NCBI GenBank assembly: GCA_026770025.1
Contig: JAMXDE010000017.1
Span: 310,001-374,000 of the forward strand
Origin: Craspedostauros australis
Lineage: Eukaryota > Bacillariophyta > Bacillariophyceae > Mastogloiales > Achnanthaceae
Direction: 5' to 3'
Length of the DNA: 64,000 bases
The position numbers and the translations under genes are program-made. Shown here in pieces: positions 61,168 to 64,000 of this stretch (position 1 is the first letter of the stretch; the number at the start of each line of letters is the position of its first letter). A model generated the notes under the pieces. It made no database searches. It worked only from the letters and a program-made list of their open reading frames with translations, and was not told the DNA's origin.

Positions 61168-62371
61168 TCAGAAGTTGTCCTTGGCCTTTCGCACCTTACC
61201 GAAGGCCTGCTCCTCGGTGTCACCATCCACAACACCGACGTTGGAACGAATCTCAGCACTGGTGTCACATCGCAAGAATGGGTTGGCCTTCTTTTCATCG
61301 ACGAGCAAGCTCGGCACCGTTGGCTTTCCATTTGCTCGCAAGTCCTTGTACTTGGCAACCTGTGCCTGCAGGTCTGGATTGTTGGGTTCGACGCTCATGG
61401 CGAACTTGGCATTGGACTCGGTGTATTCGTGGGCGCTGATGGAATCAATGACAAAGGGCAAAATAATCGTGAAGTGGAAGTGAAGGGTAGGGACAATGAA
61501 ACGAAAGATGAGAGATGAAAAAGCAGCACGTATCACGAAATAGAATATAATGGTATCAGGTTGATCCGCGGGTAGCACCAATCCCAGGATGCAAATAGAA
61601 ACGTCGACACGACCATCCCAATGGACGCATAACGCACCAATACACCTTCGTCTCGTCGGGCAGATCGCGCAACCGCTTGAGACTGCCCCAGAACTGATCC
61701 GGTGTGCCTTCGAACATGCGGCCGCATCCCAGAACGAAGAGGGCGTCACCAACGAAGGCGCTGTCTTCGGTATCAAAGTAGAACGCCACATGGCCCTTCG
61801 TGTGACCACCCACATCAATGACGGACGCCGTCTTGCCACCGAACTCCACGGTGTCGCCCTGTCCGACCGAGACGTCGATGCCGGGGATGCGTGTCTTCTC
61901 GTTGACGGGCCCGACGATGGTGACGTCCTTCGATTTGAGGGCCAGGTTGCCGCCCGTGTGATCACCGTGATGGTGAGTGTTGAGGATGTGCGTGAGCTGC
62001 CATCCTCGCTTGTCCAATTCCGATTTGTAGGTCTTGGCGCAGGGCGTGTCGACGGCCGCCGTTTGCTTCGTGATGGGATCGTGCACCAAGTAGCCGTAGT
62101 TGTCATTCAAGCAGGGGAACTGCGCCACGACGAACGGCGTTGTGGATGTTTCGCCGGACATGTTGCTGCTTGTGCCTGTGCTTGTGTTTTTGGCAGTGCT
62201 TGTGTCTGTGGAAGTGGAGAAATGAAGATGCGGAGCCGCGCAGGTTCGGTGGGAAGTTGGGACGAACGCGTTGCAGTACGAAGAGGTCGACGTCAGCGTG
62301 AGGAAGGAGAGCGCTGCTGTGGTGGTGGAACGGAAGAGGCGCTTGCTGCTCCTCTGCATCGCAATGTTCAT
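61168..62371 (-). CDS. GLO2: Hydroxyacylglutathione hydrolase (glyoxalase II), plastid-targeted, two exons
   Basis: Predicted complement join 61638-62371 and 61168-61435 (333 residues); the 202-nt intron is GT-AG, phase 2, and rebuilds the family motif KVYCAHEYTESNAKFA exactly at the junction. Metal ligands: NTHHHGDHTGG (THxHxDH), GGHTKGHVAFY, DALFVLGCGRMFEGT and CAHEYT. The C-terminus (LRCDTSAEIR) is the substrate-domain helix. It hydrolyses S-D-lactoylglutathione to D-lactate and glutathione, ending methylglyoxal detoxification. The N-terminus (MNIAMQRSSKRLFRSTTTAALSFL...YCNA|FVPTSH) is a signal peptide plus a Phe-headed transit peptide, the ASAFAP motif of diatom plastid import. An internal Met (MSGETSTTPF) could give a cytosolic form. 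Confidence 0.92.
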
Positions 62372-62825
62372 GGCTCTGCAAATGGATACACGCACGAACT
62401 GTTGGGAGGATCGTGGATTATGGGATGGTGTCAGCACAACGTCGAAAGCGAATGCGGTTGCTCCGACCAAATCCGAGTCTTCATGACATCTCTGTGTATG
62501 TGGATTGACGCAGATCTTCCTGCCTTGTCGATGCATCCCACGATGGCAGGAGAAAGAATGATGACGAGGCTTCGATGATCCTGTTTGTCTTTCTGTGCTG
62601 CGTTTTTGCCTGTGCAGTTTTGGAGGCAAGATCGTGGCCATTCTCGAATCACGAGGTCCATTGACAACGAAAGAGACCTCGTGAATCAAAACAACTCTCT
62701 ACATTACGAACAATAGCCTGCTCGTTACGTTCCACTGCACCATTGCGACTGCACATCTTCGCTGACTCTGCTCTATTCGCCCACGCATAACCCACAGAAT
62801 GGTCAGCTGACGGTATGTTAACCAG
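62372..62825. other. Intergenic spacer upstream of glyoxalase II
   Basis: About 0.45 kb. An open minus-strand extension of the glyoxalase frame (to 62689) lacks targeting features. No other gene. Confidence 0.5.
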
Positions 62826-63707
62826 CTACCTATCCCAAGCACCCCCCTTGAGCCTGGCTTCGATGGCATCGATACGCTCCTGAAACCGGTCCTCCTTCTG
62901 CGTCCACGTCGCCACGTCCATCTTGCCATCGGCGAGCTGGTTGGCGAGATCGGCGCGCAGATACTTGAGCACCACGACCGTCTTGGAGTCGATCGCCTTC
63001 GCATCAAACGACACGCCGTTCTCCGCATCCACCGCGCTGTCCGCAAACCGATACAAGATGCTCGTCGCCGTGACGGGTTCCTCGCCAAAGATGTCGTCAT
63101 CGCCTTGCGATCGCTCCGAGATTGTGTAGATCGACACGAAGAGTCCCGGCGCGATGCGGAAGATGGCGAACTTCAATTCATGCTCGTAGGCTCCGCGCGA
63201 GACCTCGATGCGCGCGTTGATGGCGTCCGTGTAACACGCGATGGCCGTGTCGTCAGTGCGCACTTCGATATCGTGCAACGCGGCGCGCACGGCCGTCTCG
63301 ATCTTGTCCAACGTGAATTCGCTCGTGTACTCGACGAGGGTGTGCGTGCCTTCGACGAGGACGTTGGCGTCGAGGATGCCGGCGCTGGCGAAGATTTCGT
63401 TCTTGGTGGCGTCCAGTTTGGTCCAGCCTTCGGCGGCGTGTTGGGACAGGTCGGCTTCGAGCTGATCGAGCTTGGCCTTGGCGGCTTCTGGCGACGTCGT
63501 CACGATGGTCTCCACGCGATCCGACATGCAGTAGCCGAGTTTGGGAAGATTCTTGCGGTTGATGCCGACATTGACGTTCGCACCAACATGATGAACGGGA
63601 GCAATGACGAACGCAGCTGAGCGATCCAGACACAAGCAGAGCGCAGATACCATCACCACAAGGTTGCAAACGCTGGCTTCGTTGCGACAGAATGCAAGCG
63701 TCTTCAT
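62826..63707 (-). CDS. Plastid-targeted protein of unknown function
   Basis: 293 residues from the ATG at 63707, chosen because a signal peptide follows (CNLVVMVSALCLCLDRSAA) with the plastid-import motif SAA|FVIAP at its end. The mature part starts with a helical stretch (EAAKAKLDQLEADLSQHAAEGW) and continues as an alpha/beta domain (ANVLVEGTHTLVEYTSEFTLDKIETAVRAAL, LKFAIFRIAPGLFVSIYTISER, TSILYRFADSAVDAE), ending with an amphipathic helix (QERIDAIEARL). No catalytic signature is recognised. Plastid stroma is inferred from the leader; it may be the partner of no neighbouring gene. Confidence 0.7.
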   Translation of the reverse strand: MKTLAFCRNEASVCNLVVMVSALCLCLDRSAAFVIAPVHHVGANVNVGINRKNLPKLGYCMSDRVETIVTTSPEAAKAKLDQLEADLSQHAAEGWTKLDATKNEIFASAGILDANVLVEGTHTLVEYTSEFTLDKIETAVRAALHDIEVRTDDTAIACYTDAINARIEVSRGAYEHELKFAIFRIAPGLFVSIYTISERSQGDDDIFGEEPVTATSILYRFADSAVDAENGVSFDAKAIDSKTVVVLKYLRADLANQLADGKMDVATWTQKEDRFQERIDAIEARLKGGAWDR

Positions 63708-64000
63708 CTTCACCGTGCGTAGTCTCTGATGTCGGTTGGAGAGATGGCAACTTTGAGAGATTTCAGCTGCGCACGAGAGACAGACAAGATGCCGACTGAG
63801 ATGATGGGTGTAGTCGTACGTATGGTGGATGGCCAAGGGGGGAGAGCAACAGGAAGATCGAGGTTTGTTTGGTCGGAGATGTCACGGTGATGGCTCACGA
63901 CACGGTTCGATCGTGTGAGTGGACAAGAATGTCAATGTGGATGAAGGCGTATCGACTCACTCGAGTAACGTGCACCAACACCACTCTCTAGACTGGATTC
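63708..64000. other. Upstream region of the plastid-targeted gene to the window edge
   Basis: About 0.29 kb with no gene or motif identified. Confidence 0.5.

Noticed and set aside
1-64000. CRISPR arrays, rRNA genes, bacterial operons
   Set aside because: None found; repeats present are microsatellites, coding repeats, TIRs and LTRs.

Overview
This 64-kb window looks like nuclear DNA of a photosynthetic stramenopile, most probably a diatom. The evidence is: sparse GT-AG introns of about 0.15-0.74 kb; proteins with a signal peptide whose cleavage site is followed by F or W (ASAFAP-type bipartite plastid targeting: NAF|VP in the glyoxalase II, SAAF|VIAP in the last gene, SLA|W in the SSB); a secreted PLC-like protein with long PT-repeat tails; a Ty1/copia element of the kind common in diatoms; and a DNMT5-type cytosine methyltransferase. 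No bacterial features (operons, Shine-Dalgarno sites, CRISPR) are seen. Species cannot be told from the sequence.

Layout. 0-6 kb: a tandem pair of secreted Cys-rich proteins made of twelve 18-residue repeats (the first cut by the window edge), then a FAM185A/DUF4097-like protein. 6.6-8.8 kb: calreticulin (3 exons). 9.8-11.7 kb: NF-YC (2 exons) with a Gln-rich tail. 11.9-18.0 kb: a 6-kb DNA transposon with 158-bp terminal inverted repeats (TIRs) and flanking TTAA, whose transposase-like frame is interrupted by one in-frame TGA. 18.0-21.3 kb: a coiled-coil protein and a PI-PLC-X-like secreted or anchored protein. 22.1-24.2 kb: a smaller, decayed element with 32-bp perfect TIRs. 25.2-31.1 kb: a secreted Ser-tailed protein, a plastid-type SSB, two small membrane-anchored unknowns and a DTWD1-like tRNA-modification enzyme. 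31.3-40.0 kb: a complete Ty1/copia element with LTRs that look identical, GGAAT target duplications and one intact 2414-residue Gag-Pol frame. 40.4-48.8 kb: a five-exon DNMT5 homologue (about 2423 residues). 50-64 kb: a fatty acid/sterol hydroxylase, a secreted Cys-rich protein, an MDR quinone oxidoreductase, a nuclear-looking calpain with GRF zinc finger and three UIMs, glyoxalase II and a plastid-targeted unknown.

How the parts relate. The genes are mostly independent eukaryotic units. The striking arrangement is that the copia element sits inside what was a short (about 0.55 kb) divergent intergenic region between the DTWD1-like gene and the DNMT5 gene, so a young transposable element now occupies the promoter of an enzyme class that maintains methylation of transposable elements. 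The two other elements, at 12-18 kb and 22-24 kb, show a locus repeatedly hit by transposition. All exon junctions given are predictions from splice consensus, reading-frame phase and protein-family continuity. No searches were run.
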